Assembly: GCA_030248195.1 (NCBI GenBank)
Contig: JASAND010000491.1
Coordinates: 1 to 64,000, forward strand
Origin: Trissonchulus latispiculum
Lineage: Eukaryota; Nematoda; Enoplea; Enoplida; Ironidae
Length of the DNA stretch: 64,000 nucleotides
Direction of reading: 5' to 3'
Every line of letters starts with the position of its first letter. The stretch's first letter is position 1. The notes under the pieces were generated by a model that saw nothing but the letters and a program-made list of their open reading frames with translations, was not told the origin of the DNA and ran no database searches. Positions 33,762 to 45,387 of the stretch are shown here, piece after piece. Made by a program: the position numbers and the translations under genes.

Positions 33762-33889
33762 GTTCCCTACTTTGCTTGCTAACTTCCATCTCCAACAACT
33801 GTCGCATGTCGTCGTCATCAGCGAGATCAATTGGCAATTCACCATCACTGTTGATTGCTGTCAGGTTTGCCCCAGAATCAATTAAAAAT
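33762..33889 (-). CDS. MYPT-like gene exon, ankyrin domain (FLIDSGANLTAINSDGELPI)
   Basis: One base completes Lys, then FLIDSGANLTAINSDGELPI, DLADDDDMRQLLEMEVSKQSRE and a final C. The acceptor is GTTTTTCAG. Two donors fit the phase: C|GTTAGT ending at 33762 (chosen, better consensus) and A|GTAGGG ending at 33771. The second would delete three codons and give the spacing found in human MYPT1. Both could be used. Confidence 0.88.
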
Positions 33890-34149
33890 CTGAAAAACTT
33901 TGAAATGAGCAAACGACTAGCTAAGGTTAAATACATCATTCAGAATACTACTGTTAAACAGACACAAATCAACGTCAGCCAGATAACAACAACTTCCGAG
34001 GGGCTCTGCCTCTCACACCCTCTTTCTTACGTCTGCCAAAGGTTCAGCACGAAGTGAAGAAATTACGGAAACTGAACATTTTCATTTTTATCATCTTTGT
34101 CTCAGATCCCTGGCCATGGCGCCACAGATCGCTAGGGACAGTTTAGAAG

Positions 34150-35060
34150 GGTCCCGCAATAACAAAAATTGTTCGCCTCACCAAGCGCTTTTCTACCAAA
34201 CTTGACCACTTTCGGAAATTTTGATTTTTGACCATTTTTGACCGATCCGGACCCCTGGCCAGGGCGCCACCCAACATGCAAATATGAAAGACCTGCGCAC
34301 TCTGGACCTTTCTGTATAAAAGGCTAAAGTTAGACTTGCGACACGGTTGGGGCCCACCACAATCAGGGTACTCCCTAGCCCCATGCTTAGGTCCTAGAGC
34401 GAAACTAATGGGCCATTTAGATTCACCATATAGGGGCTCCTATTCGAATACAAAACCTCAGCCCAGCTCTTATATATATATGTATATGGCTGCGTACTCC
34501 GTAGGCCCAGACCCCCCCTTTTACACACTAACTTTCGACCCCTGGTCAGCCGACATCTAATAGCCTATGCAGTAGTCCATCCTTGGGCCATGCCACATAA
34601 GCCATATGAGAGCCCAGCTTCGCTCGCTCCGTTCTATTTCGTGGCTACAAAATTTTCGGACATAGTTTTTTTCGGGGGTCACTTGGGAGGTCCCCAACCG
34701 GGGGTGGGGGCCATCGGGGGGAGGGGTCGGGAACCGCGGAAAGTAATTTCCGCGGAATTAAGACACTTCTGTACAAAAAACATAAAATAGTAGGGCTCTG
34801 AAGACTCCTCCAACTTGCACCCCTGGTGAAAAACAGGAGAAACGCGAACCGTAGAGGAACCAATTTTCATATCTCAAAATCCGATCCGGCTGAAATTTTC
34901 ACAGCATGTACCACTGCTCACAGGTTCTTCACACAGAAATTTTTAGCCCAATCGGTCCACTCCTCATCGGGCCCCAGGCCAAACAATGTCCAAATTTCAC
35001 ACATTGCGTCAAATTTTCCCTATTCGAAGGGGGAGCGCTATCGCGTACCCCCTAATAAAG
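34150..35060 (+). repeat. Degenerate family B-related element ending beside exon 3
   Basis: AAACTTGACCACTTTCGG...TTTGACC at 34198 is a diverged 147-bp unit. The right end GGGGGAGCGCTATCGCGTACCCCC (34, split stem near 35030-35052) is an imperfect version of the terminal hairpin. Its end lies about 10 nt from the 5' splice site of the exon at 35067. Borders are uncertain. Confidence 0.4.
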
Positions 35061-35066
35061 ACTAAC

Positions 35067-35197
35067 TTGACAATATCGGCAAAGCCACAGGAAACGGCAG
35101 CATGAAGCGGCGTCCAACCTTCATTGTCCTGTGCATCAATATTGGCACCACTGTCCACAAGAAACTGGACCATGTCCAGATTTTCATCAATCACAGC
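35067..35197 (-). CDS. MYPT-like gene exon, ankyrin repeats (DNEGWTPLHAAVSCGF)
   Basis: Forty-three codons AVIDENLDMVQFLVDSGANI, DAQDNEGWTPLHAAVSCGFA, DIV, then AA of Lys. Closely matches ACIDDNLDMV and DNEGWxPLHAAASCG of known MYPT proteins. The acceptor is TTTGTTAG and the donor CAA|GTTAGT. It is isolated by a ~14-kb upstream intron. Confidence 0.95.
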
Positions 35198-35331
35198 CTA
35201 ACAAACAACTACGCAATATATCCTGTTATATAGTTCACTCCACTCACATAATGTAAAGATAAATCGTCCAAATTCAAGAATAATATCCGGTGGCATAGCC
35301 CCATAACAAAGACACAAATTTGCGTAAGTAC

Positions 35332-36440
<1,109 letters not shown>

Positions 36441-36469
36441 TTTCGTATACTTATTACGATGTTACTATG

Positions 36470-37110
36470 TGGTTGCGCTGCAGTGCAGTGCTGCAGAGGT
36501 AGAGCACGACCTATAACTAACTACAGATAAGTTGCAATTGTCCAAAATTTTGCATGCAAGTGCGGCAGAGTATTGCAAATGGTGCCGTATGAGTTTCCTT
36601 CACCGACAGTAAAGTTTGTATCTAGTTGCGCTGCAGTACAGTGCTGCTGAAGTACAGCACGGCCTATAACTCGCTTCAGGTAAGTTGCAATCGTCCAAAA
36701 TTTTGTATAAAAGTGCGGAAGAGCATTGCGAATGGTGCCGTATGAGTTTCCTTCACCGACAGTAAAGTTTGTATCTAGTTGCGCTGCAGTACAGTGCTGC
36801 TGAAGTACAGCACGGCCTATAACTCGCTTCAGGTAAGTTGCAATCGTCCGAAATTTTGTATAAAAGTGAGGAAGAGCATTGCAAATCGTGCCGTATGAGT
36901 TTCCTTCGCTGGTAGTAAAGCTTGCATCTGGTTGCGCTGCAGTAGAGTGCTGCTGAAGTACAGCACGGCCTAGAACTAGTTACAGATAAGTTGCAATCTT
37001 CCGAAATTTTGCACACAAGTGCGGCAGAACATTGCAAATCGTGCTGTATGAGTTTCCTTCACAGACAGTAAAGTTTGGATCTTGTGCTGCAGTAGAATGC
37101 TATATGCTAT
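36470..37110 (+). repeat. 153-bp tandem repeat array, about 4 units
   Basis: The landmark TCTAGTTGCGCTGCAGTA or variant recurs at 36621, 36774 and 36927, with a diverged unit near 37080: exact 153-bp spacing. Units contain TACAGCACGGCCTATAACT and GTATGAGTTTCCTTC. The array lies immediately beyond the inverted family B copy. Non-coding. Confidence 0.85.
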
Positions 37111-37315
37111 ATACAGTAACTAAAACTATTGCAGCCATTCGTATATCCTGGATGTTGGATTTCTGTCAAAAGAGAAAAGGGAAGAAATTGGAACTTTTCA
37201 AGCTTCTTTGTTCTGTACTTTCGGTTGACAATTAATGATTGGCGGAATTTTTAAAGTTTCTTTCACACAGCTTTAAGGTTTTTGGTTTTTACTGAGAACC
37301 TTAAAAATGAAATAG

Positions 37316-37497
37316 GACAAGAATAAAAATGCTCCGATGGAGCATGAAAAATGCAATATGGGTGACACTGGGTTTTAAGCGGACAGAGGACTAGGTTTTA
37401 AAACGTTAATATGGGAGGGGCAGGTTGTAAGTGCCAGGAGGACTAGGTTAAAAGCGCACTAATATGGACCAGCTTCGCTGAACAACCCATATTCGCG
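37316..37497 (+). repeat. Family A arm, left side of an 8.3-kb interval
   Basis: Starts ACAAGAATAAAAATGCTCC with a small hairpin ATGCTCC-GAT-GGAGCAT, and runs through GGACTAGGTTTTAAAACG to CAACCCATATTCGCGG. It is the reverse complement of 45388-45572. The two arms bracket the whole 37.5-45.4 kb stack, but no clear target duplication was found outside them. Confidence 0.7.
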
Positions 37498-37536
37498 GTC
37501 ACTCATGCTCCACTCCACATGACATGCGTACTAGTA

Positions 37537-37973
37537 CTGGGCTTTTTTTAGTGGGGGGGGGCGGGGGGGGCGCCCCCCCCCACTTTTTGGGCTCCCCCCC
37601 CACTCGACCCCTTCCCCCCCCCACTCGGCCCCACCCCCACTTTTTTGGGCTTCCCCCCCCCCACTCACTATAAGGTGCCCAGAAAATGCCAAATTTTAAG
37701 GATTTTTGGTCAAAATTTTCAAAAATTTTCCGGCTTCGCCGGAATTTTTTGGTAAAAAATCGTCTATTTTGGTACTCAAACTCAATTTTTGAGCACTTTT
37801 AAGCATAGTTATAGCAGTATATGTAGAAAAAAGGCTATTTTTACCGCATTTTTAGCGATTTTACCCCACTTTAGATCCCCCCCCCCACTTTGGGGTTCCC
37901 CCCCACTCGGGGGGGGGGGGGGCTCCCCCCCACTCTCCCCACCCCCACTTTTTTTCGCCTAGAAAAAGCCCAG
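37537..37973. mobile_element. Poly-G MITE, TSD CTAGTA
   Basis: The ends CTGGGCTTTTTTTAGTGGGG and TTTCGCCTAGAAAAAGCCCAG are flanked by perfect 6-bp repeats CTAGTA (37531-37536, 37974-37979). Long G/C runs lie inside both ends and AAAATCGTCTATTTTGGTACT in the core. 437 bp, non-coding. Confidence 0.85.
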
Positions 37974-38136
37974 CTAGTAAGATCTACATTCTTCAGCTTT
38001 CAAAGCGAGCGGGACGATTTTGAAACAAGTAACAAAAATGCTCCGCACAAAAGGGGATAATATGTGTGTTGGGCCTATGTCTGTCGTTTAAATTCCGGTT
38101 GAGAAAGCAAGTATATAAATCCGACACAGCAAGTTT

Positions 38137-40304
38137 GCACTTGCACTTGCACTTATTGCCTCCAACCGCGGGTGCGGTTATGGCTTGCCATCCCCTCCGT
38201 CACGATGTTTCTCCATTGAACTCTGTCGTCGGCTAGATGTTGGCAAATCGTTAGCCAGCTTCTGGACCAAGCTGCGGCTCCGTAAGCTGGTTTTAAATGG
38301 GATAAGTCATTTTCCACAAGGTTGATCCAGAGTTTCTTCGGAGCGGTTCTGCTGCACTTCCACTCCGCTGGTTTGATGGCAAAGAGTGATGTTCTAGGTA
38401 ATCGGCTCGGCTGCATCCGGCAGACATGGCCGAACCAGCGGAGCCGTCTGGCTGCCACAAGTACTGATATAGTGGGTTGGTTCAGACACATTCTGCGAAT
38501 TTCTTCATTGGTGTACCGATGTAGCCTGCTGACACCCAGAATTTGCCGTAAGCAAGACATCTGGAACACCTCCAGACGCCTTAAGTCTTTGTCCAGGAGC
38601 CGCCACGTCTCACTGGCATACAAGAGGATGGCCAGAATGACACAGTTGTAGACCTTAAGCTTTACCGGGAGGCTAATTGGCCTATTCCAGAGACGGGGGC
38701 GTAGACGAGCGAAGGCCGATGTTGATTTGGCAATGCGACAGCTAACGTCTGCTTCCGGCGAGATCGTGTCGCTGCTGATTTTTGAACCCAAATAAGTGAA
38801 TGACTGCACTTCCTCTATCTCTTCCCCGTTTAACCGGATGTTGCGGCTACCGAACGTCTTCGTTTTCGTAGGGTTGATCACGAGACCGAGGCGCCCGGCA
38901 GCTTCCGCCAGATCATCTAGGAAGCGCTGACCTTCAATTTCTGTCTCAGCTAGCAGAATTAGATCATCCGCGTAAGCAAGGTAAGAGACGTCTACATCAT
39001 CTCCTACCTTGATTCCATTTCGGTGGATTCTCGTCATTACCCAGTCCACCACCAGGTTGAACAGCAGTGGGGAGATTACACATCCCTGACGCACTCCAGT
39101 CTTCACGCTGAAGGCTGGTGATAGCTTCTGTGAGCATCTTACACGGCTACGGCTACAATCATAGAGACTACGCAGCAAGCCAATGAGCTTCTCAGGAATT
39201 CCTTCAGCTCGGAGAGCGGACCAGAGCGAAGGTCTGTGTACACTGTCAAAAGCCGCTGCGAAGTCAACGAATATGGCCACGAACTTTTTGCCGTGGCGCA
39301 GGCGCTTTTCCAGAAGCTGTCGGAAGGTAAAGATATTATCAGTCGTGCTCCTGCCTGGGCGAAATCCAGCTTGCTGCTCAGCTGCATTTGCTTCACGTTT
39401 GTGTCTGATACGGTATTGAATGATGGAAACAAGGAGCTTACCACAGACAGAAAGCAGTGTGATACCTCGATAGCTCTTGCACTCCTCACGACTGCCTTTT
39501 CCTTTGTAGATAGGGCATATTATGCCATCTTTCCAATCCTGTGGCACACTGCCAGCTCGCCAAATTCTGCAGACGATGTGATGCAGATGGACGAGTACTG
39601 CCTCTCCTCCATGTTTCAGGCAATCTGCCGAGATGTCATCAATTCCCGCTGCTGTCCCTGGTTTCATGCTGGCTACTGCATTCTTCACTTCCTCTAAAGA
39701 TGGCTCTTCCGTCGAAATCATAATGTCTGGTGGAGTCGTCTCAGCCATGTGGAAGAGGCGCTGATCTAAGTTCACTGGATCATTACGATTGAGCAGTGTG
39801 CTGAAGTGTTCGGTCCAGCGGTCAAGGAGTCCTTCATCCGTTGTGATGGCGTTGCCTCGAGAGTCCTTCATCGTGCCAGCAACTGTGCGCCTGACAGACG
39901 GACCGGTCATGGCTTCGATACTCCGGAAAAGGGTACGTTGATCTCCGTTCCGAGCGGCCAGTTCTACCTTGTTACATTCTTTCAGCCACCAACGTTCTTC
40001 GTCTTTCCGCAGACTAGTTTTAATGGCCTTGTTGAACCTGTGCCTCAAGCGGTTGTTGTTGCTATTAGATCTGCGTTCTTCCACCAACCGCAGAGTCTCC
40101 TCCGAGATCCATCGATGGCTGCAGCGCTTGACGGGAGGGCACGACCCAGCTACTGCCTGGTTGATGCTGGACTTGAACTGCTCCCAGCCGGCATCCACCT
40201 CATCAGATAGATGTTCCAGTAGAGCGAATCTGTTTGAAACTGCAATTTGGAAGTTGGCTTTGATTGCTGGATTGCTCAATTTCAAGGTGTCCATGCGTTT
40301 AATT
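38137..40304 (-). mobile_element. 5'-truncated RTE-like LINE, TSD ACAGCAAGTTT
   Basis: Perfect 11-bp target duplications ACAGCAAGTTT lie at 38126-38136 and 40305-40315. On the minus strand the 3' tail is a short (AAGTGC)n microsatellite directly after the stop codon, as in RTE-type elements with very short 3' UTRs. The apurinic endonuclease domain is missing, so it was truncated during insertion. Confidence 0.85.
38153..40294 (-). CDS. Reverse transcriptase ORF of RTE-like LINE (5'-truncated, intact downstream)
   Basis: 713 codons without a stop. RT motifs in order: FRPGRSTTDNIF, AIFVDFAAAFDSVH (catalytic Asp), GVRQGCVISPLLFNLV, YLAYADDLILLA (catalytic ADD), then a thumb and a C-terminal segment with LYASETWRL and RLRWFGHVCRM, common in RTE- and BovB-like proteins. 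No RNase H domain. The N-terminal endonuclease is absent. An uninterrupted frame of this length implies a recent insertion. It is not a host gene. Confidence 0.88.
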   Translation of the reverse strand: MDTLKLSNPAIKANFQIAVSNRFALLEHLSDEVDAGWEQFKSSINQAVAGSCPPVKRCSHRWISEETLRLVEERRSNSNNNRLRHRFNKAIKTSLRKDEERWWLKECNKVELAARNGDQRTLFRSIEAMTGPSVRRTVAGTMKDSRGNAITTDEGLLDRWTEHFSTLLNRNDPVNLDQRLFHMAETTPPDIMISTEEPSLEEVKNAVASMKPGTAAGIDDISADCLKHGGEAVLVHLHHIVCRIWRAGSVPQDWKDGIICPIYKGKGSREECKSYRGITLLSVCGKLLVSIIQYRIRHKREANAAEQQAGFRPGRSTTDNIFTFRQLLEKRLRHGKKFVAIFVDFAAAFDSVHRPSLWSALRAEGIPEKLIGLLRSLYDCSRSRVRCSQKLSPAFSVKTGVRQGCVISPLLFNLVVDWVMTRIHRNGIKVGDDVDVSYLAYADDLILLAETEIEGQRFLDDLAEAAGRLGLVINPTKTKTFGSRNIRLNGEEIEEVQSFTYLGSKISSDTISPEADVSCRIAKSTSAFARLRPRLWNRPISLPVKLKVYNCVILAILLYASETWRLLDKDLRRLEVFQMSCLRQILGVSRLHRYTNEEIRRMCLNQPTISVLVAARRLRWFGHVCRMQPSRLPRTSLFAIKPAEWKCSRTAPKKLWINLVENDLSHLKPAYGAAAWSRSWLTICQHLADDRVQWRNIVTEGMASHNRTRGWRQ

Positions 40305-40329
40305 ACAGCAAGTTTGGGTGGGTGGTTCT

Positions 40330-41042
40330 CAGTGTTTTTTGCTCAAAAACGCGTGTAATTACACACTTTTTCTGGAAAATAGCAAAAAAATTTTGGCGAC
40401 TGTGTAACGTTACACCAAAATTTTAGACAAATTTTACCAAATGGTCGGAACCTTTTCCAATGCTCATTCATTTGTTTTCACATATTTACAGTTTCTGAGG
40501 GGCTTCGCCCCCAGACCCCCCTTTTGCACCATGTCTTGCATTTTATTTTCGGTATTATTTAAGGATATATTAGTTATTATTTGCTGTATTTGTTCGTTCT
40601 TGTATTAAAAACGCGTACACCAAAATTTTTCAGCTTATGAAGCAAAATTTAACTGGTTCCTTGCCAAGTTTTGTGCTACAAGAGGCCTTTCGAAAAATTA
40701 TGCTCCTTCGGTGCACTGGTGTTTTCCTTCGTTCTATCAAGTCAAAACCATTAAATGCAAAGCATCGATGTAACTGCTCAATTTTTTAATTTTGTCGATC
40801 TGATTTGGTGAAACTCCAAATAAATAAAGTAGATAACTCCAAGTAAATAAGATGTTAAAATTTTGCTTATAATTTTTTAAAGGAATAATTTTGTTAACTA
40901 CAAAATTCTATACATGTGTTAAGCAAAACGCGCGTAAATTAGGAATTTTTAGGTAGTTACACACTTTTTTCTGAAAAATAGCAAAATATTTTGGAGAGGT
41001 GTGTAACGTTACACAGAAGCCGTCGGCGAAAAAAAAACACTG
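40330..41042. mobile_element. Non-autonomous hAT element, TSD GTGGTTCT
   Basis: The ends CAGTGTTTTTTGC and CGAAAAAAAAACACTG are flanked by perfect 8-bp repeats GTGGTTCT at 40322-40329 and 41043-41050. Subterminal GTAATTACACACTTTTT and TAGTTACACACTTTTT/GTGTAACGTTACAC motifs occur at both ends. 713 bp, no transposase. It inserted into the family B core. Confidence 0.9.
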
Positions 41043-41090
41043 GTGGTTCTATGGCGAAAGTTGTTCAGTTCGATGCGGGCCTTCATTTGA

Positions 41091-41150
41091 CTCGAAATAA
41101 AAGACCGCCCGGGCGGGCTAATAAAAGACTTGTTGTTGTTGTTGTTGTTG
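41091..41150. mobile_element. Extremely short LINE 3' tail insertion ending (TTG)n
   Basis: About 60 bp (CGAAATAAAAGACCGCCC, GGGCGGGCTAATAAAAGAC, then TTG repeats) replace a few bases of the 147-bp unit. An AATAAAAGAC plus short tandem tail is typical of non-LTR 3' ends. It is read as an almost completely truncated insertion. Confidence 0.5.
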
Positions 41151-41662
41151 AAATTTGACCACTTTTGAAAATTTTAATTTTTGACCCAAAATCGCCTAAG
41201 TCCCCACCCCACCCCACCACAGGCCTCTACAGCCACTTTAGGTACGCACTTCTATGACAAAAGTTGCTCAGTTCGATGCGAGCTTTCATTGGGTACCAAA
41301 TTTGACCACTTTTGAAAATTTTAATTTTTGACCCAAAATCGCCTAAGTCCCCACCCCACCCCACCACAGGCCTCTACAGCCACTTTAGGTACGCACTTCT
41401 ATGACAAAAGTTGCTCAGTTCGATGCGAGCTTTCATTGGGTACCAAATTTGACCACTTTTGAAAATTTTAATTTTTGACCCAAAATCGCCTAAGTCCCCA
41501 AACCACCCCCACCACAGCCCTCTACAGCCACTTTAGGTACGCACTTCTATGACAAAAGTTGCTCAGTTCGATGCGGGCTTTCATTTGGTACCAAATTTAA
41601 CCACTTTTGAAAAATTTTATTTTTGACCCAAAATCGCCTAAGTCCCCACCCCACCCCACCAC
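41151..41662 (+). repeat. 147-bp tandem repeats, about 3.5 units
   Basis: The start AGGCCTCTAC / AGCCCTCTAC recurs at 41221, 41368 and 41515, then is broken at 41663 (147, 147 and 148 bp). The units are almost identical, more homogeneous than the related array at 24128. The array resumes at 43782 after the LINE insertion. Confidence 0.9.
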
Positions 41663-43340
41663 AGCTTCATCCTGGCTTAGAGCGGAACCTAGGTTAGCCA
41701 GCGAGTCCGCACAGTCATTACCCGGGATACCGGAATGTCCCGGGATCCAATAGATGGACACGGTTCGGTTTTCCGGAGAGCAGATTTCCTTAAGTAGAGA
41801 CCAGACTTCCGTCTCTACAGAAGAACGCGCTCTGCCGGGGCCAGAAATGAACTTCTGGACCACAGATTTAGAGTCCAGGAAAATCCCAATAGACTGGTCG
41901 TCATTGGAGCTGACATCCCGGATCCACTGGAGGGCACGAGTAAGTGCTGTCAGTTCCGCCCGGTAGCTTGAGGTGAACCTGTCAGCAGGTTCGCTGATGT
42001 TTCTCGTAGTTTTGTTTCGGTGATGAAGGGTGTGCACTCCGGCACCACCGTTTTCGCATCCATCCTTGGCTGAACCATCAGTATAGACCTCAATGTCAGG
42101 GGGGTAGTTGGGGTCTGCAGCCAGCATCCATAGAGTATGGTTTCGTTTGGCCTCGACAGGGTCGCTGCGTCGGATAGAGAGGCTCAGGTCGTCGCTGATA
42201 ATAAGGCCACCAGGGATTTCCCAGGGTGGAAGTGGACCAGTTGGATGCAGGGAATCAGTAGGTAGGTTCAGTAACTGGTGACCGCTGGACAGACGTTTTC
42301 CCACTTCACGCCAGCTACGTTGGCTACCCAGCCGCTGCCGGACAGAACGTTCAGCTGACGTCTTTACTGGGTTGCTGCAAGGTAGACGTCTTGATTTTTC
42401 GAAGGCTAGGCAGGTTGCAATTCTAGCGCGCGATTCCAGCGGGAGGAGGTTGGCTTCATTTTGCACAAGATCAGCTGGAGACCCTACCACGCAGCCAGAG
42501 ATGGCTCTTGCTGCTTCGTTTTGGATCGTATGCAGCTTGGCGAGGTTGGAGTCTGCTGTAGTGCCCATCCAGGCAGAGCAGCAGTATTCCATTGCAGAAG
42601 CGATGTAGGTAAGGTAGACCAACCGGAGATCCTCTTTCGAACTACCCCACCTGGTTCCTGCAAGGGCCTTGAGCACATTGTTGCGTTTCCTGAGCTTGAC
42701 AACGATTGAATCGATGTGCGCTTTGAAGGATAGGGAGGGATCAAATTTAATTCCCAGGAAGGTAGGATTTTTATTATAGGGAACTAACTGGCCCGCGATC
42801 TGCAGCACAGGCCTGAAGCTCTGCTCTTCGTTCCAAGTGGTAAAGAGGGTTGATTCACATTTGCCGGCATTAATTTCCATGTAGTTAGAATTGGCCCAGT
42901 CAGATATACAATCCAGCGCTTGCTGTAGGAGGCATTCCGCTTTCAAGGGAGATGGATGCTGCGTCCAGACGGCCAAGTCGTCTGCAAAAAGAGAGACGAA
43001 CACACCTTCTGGCAAATTTTTGGCTATTGAATTGACGAAGATGAGGAAGAGGGTGGGGGATAGGACGCAGCCTTGAGGCACCCCGCTGCGGAAGCGCCTG
43101 GCTTTGCTGACAGCTCCTTCGAATTTTACATGGCAGTATCGGTTTGACAGGAAAGCATAGATCCATCTGATGAGGTAGGGTGGCACTCCGAGTCTGATCA
43201 TTTCTCGGATGAGGCCGGCATGCCATACCCTGTCAAAGGCACGGCTGAAATCAATAAGGGCAAGGAGAGTTCTGGCAGCTGGTTTGGATTTGTTGAAGCC
43301 ATCGCTGATTGATTGGGTCAATCTGAGCACTTGGTTGACC
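41663..43340 (-). pseudogene. LINE RT plus RNase H segment (I/R1/LOA-like), inverted part
   Basis: An open frame with RT motifs LALIDFSRAFDRVWH, GVPQGCVLSPTLFLIF and SLFADDLAVW. It then has an RNase H domain: IEVYTDGSAKDG, SSYRAELTALTRAL, GIFLDSKSVVQ and WIPGHSGIPGNDCADSLANLG, with D, E, D and H/D catalytic positions all visible. RNase H places it in the I/R1/LOA/Tad-type group. The frame is cut at the insertion border near ALSQDEA and at the inversion junction just after VNQVLRL. No stop codon interrupts it, so it is young. Confidence 0.85.
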
Positions 43341-43747
43341 TGTCGTCGGCCAGAGCCCTGGTCCGAAAGCGCGAATATCAGCACTGGCAATCAAATCTCA
43401 GTTCTCAAAGACTTGGCTGTCCCGTCCTCCCACCTCCTTCCATCAGGGAACAGTTCCTAAGCAGGGCTGAGAGAAGTGTCCTCTCCCAGCTTCGGGTCGG
43501 CGGGTTCTGTCCTGTCCTCAACTGGTACCTGCACCGAATTGGTGCCTCCGAAACTCCTTTCTGCCAGTATTGCCCAGGAAAAATAGATGACCTTAACCAT
43601 GTCCTAATTGACTGCCCACAGGCGGATGCGACCCGCCTCAGACACCTCGGTTCCAATCCTTCGCACCAGGTCCTGTGGGGTTCCCCGGGGGATGTAATTG
43701 CCTTTCTCCGGGAATGCGGGCGCCTATCAGGTGTCCGGATCAATTGA
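43340..43747 (+). pseudogene. LINE C-terminal segment (zinc-knuckle), forward part of the same insertion
   Basis: Reads REYQHWQSNLSSQRL, SVLSQLRVGGFCPVLNWYLH, then CQYCPGKIDDLNHVLIDC, a CxxC...H...C knuckle found after RNase H in this LINE group. It ends at GRLSGVRIN with a stop. About 20 bp later comes AACAACAACAACAA, the 3' tail. With the minus-strand part it makes one 5'-truncated and inverted element. Confidence 0.82.
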
Positions 43748-43781
43748 CATTTGCCAACGATCGGAAGCACAACAACAACAA

Positions 43782-44050
43782 CCCACCACAGCCCTCTACA
43801 GCAACTTTAGGTACGCACTTCTATGACAAAAGTTGCTCAGTTCGATGCGGGCTTTCATTTGGTACCAAATTTGACCACTTTTGAAAATTTTAATTTTTGA
43901 CCCAAAATCGCTAAGTCCCCCACCCCACCCCACCACAGCCCTCTACAGTCACTTTAGGTACGCACTTCTATGACAAAAGTTGCTCAGTTCGATGCGGGCT
44001 TTCATTTGGTACCAAATTTGACCACTTTTGAAAAATTTTATTTTTGACCA
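43782..44050 (+). repeat. 147-bp tandem repeats, continuation after LINE
   Basis: Unit starts at 43790 and 43937, spacing 147 bp. Same sequence as 41151-41662, confirming that the LINE interrupted one array. Confidence 0.88.
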
Positions 44051-44470
44051 CTTGACCCCCTACCCCCTTCAAACGGCAAAGTGGAGCCAGTCCAGCAAAA
44101 TGGGTGGGTCGGACGGCAAAACGGACTCCGGGAATGAGCTCGGCGCACCAGAAAACCTCTATAGACAAAGTTTTGAGAGGCCGTGCACAGTCCTATATGG
44201 TGTTCTTGTAAGTCGGTACCTACTTGACCCTCCCGACAGCAAAGTGGAACCAGCCCAGCAAAATGGGTGGATCGGACGGCAAAACGGACACCGGAAATGA
44301 GCTGGGCGCACCAGAAAACCCCTATGGACAAAGTTTTGAGAGGCTATGCACAGTCCTATATGGTGTTCTTGGAAGTCGGTACCGACTTGACCCTCCCGAC
44401 AGCAAAGTGGAACCAGCCCAGCAATATGGGTGGGTCCGACGGCAAAACTGCTTACGGGAATCAATTCGCC
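44050..44470 (+). repeat. 163-bp tandem repeats, about 2.5 units
   Basis: GACCCTCCCGAC starts at 44226 and 44389, spacing 163 bp, with an initial diverged unit at about 44050. Units contain GCGCACCAGAAAACC and CAGTCCTATATGGTGTTC, as at 24561-25050. Confidence 0.85.
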
Positions 44471-45098
44471 CTGCCAGAAAACCTTTGTATGAAAGAATTG
44501 AGCTTTCTAAGTTGAATACACAGCGAGAAATTTCGATTTTTCATTTTTCGAATTTTCACCATTTTTGACCGGCCACTGTGGTCGCATGGGAAGTGATAGA
44601 GAAACGAGACTTAGCTATTTAGTTAGTTCAATATATGTAGTTTCTGAATATAAAAAGGAATCGGCTCCAGCTCTTAACGTTCGAGCTGCGCAGCGACCAC
44701 AAAAATGGTCACTTTTCGCTCTGAGCCGACTTTGCGGCGCCGCTGCGGCGCTGTGGCGCACCTGCGGCGCAAAAAAAGTAGCGATTCTTAAATGGCGCAT
44801 GGGGTACTACCAGACCCTATACCCCTTTAGGTCCGGCCTCCGCTGCAGATTACGTGAAAGAGGCGGAAAGTCAGGACAGTACGACCATTAAATAGGAGAA
44901 ACCGGAAAAAAACATCGCCGCCATAACCGGTCCGGGGCGCAACTTTTTAACGGAAAGTGATACGGGGCTGAAACTTCGCACACATACTAAACTCGATGTG
45001 CTCTACAATTTGCGCATGAAATCTGCGCAGGATCTGCGCAGGATTTTGCGCAGCCTCTGCGCAGCTTATTTTACGGTGTCTCCAGGGACTTTTGACAC

Positions 45099-45134
45099 AT
45101 ATTATAGGGGTCACTGCCGCGACCCCTGTGATAT
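45099..45134. repeat. Terminal hairpin of the family B copy
   Basis: ATATTATAGGGGTC (45099-45112) pairs with GACCCCTGTGATAT (45121-45134), with one G-T and one mismatch, loop ACTGCCGC. It is preceded by GCGCAG-rich repeats, as at 25540-25570 and 47380. Confidence 0.8.
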
Positions 45135-45387
45135 TAAAGCTGATTTCAAATAAACAATGCAGTTCTGGTAGAAAGGTGTTCAAGGTATTTCTTCTGCACT
45201 GTCAGCGCAGAATCTTGTATGTATTAAGTTGACGCGAAAAGCAGTTGACATCATGTACGTGTATTATATATTAAGTTGTATAATAAGGAGAACCACTACA
45301 TTACACTTGCACGCCATGCTGACAAATCGTACAATTTTCCGAAGAACTGCCGATAGCAACAGCAAGCAGCAGCCGATAGAAACTGGG

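Larger units (their letters stand above)
41663..43781. mobile_element. 5'-inverted (twin-primed) RNase H-type LINE insertion
   Basis: The 5' part (RT and RNase H) is on the minus strand (43340-41663); the 3' part with the C-terminal zinc-knuckle domain and (CAA)n tail is on the plus strand (43340-43781). Both abut at about 43340. CCCACCACAG stands at 41653-41662 and again at 43782-43791, consistent with a target duplication, though the array itself contains this word. Opposite halves at a single junction are the signature of twin priming. Confidence 0.78.
38030..45137 (+). mobile_element. Family B hairpin-ended element expanded by at least four nested insertions
   Basis: The 5' end AACAAGTAACAAAAATGCTCC (38026-38046) also starts copies at 46085 and 53115. 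The core continues GACACAGCAAGTTT, then GGGTGGTTCT ATGGCGAAAGTTG, 147-bp units, 163-bp units, tail and the hairpin at 45099-45134. Subtracting the LINE (38137-40304), hAT element (40330-41042), LINE tail (41091-41150) and inverted LINE (41663-43781) leaves a ~2.1 kb element. Each insertion breaks the core at a point defined by the uninterrupted copies. Confidence 0.7.

Noticed and set aside
39139..40358. Several 100-150 codon frames overlapping the LINE
   Set aside because: Shadows of the intact RT frame on the minus strand.
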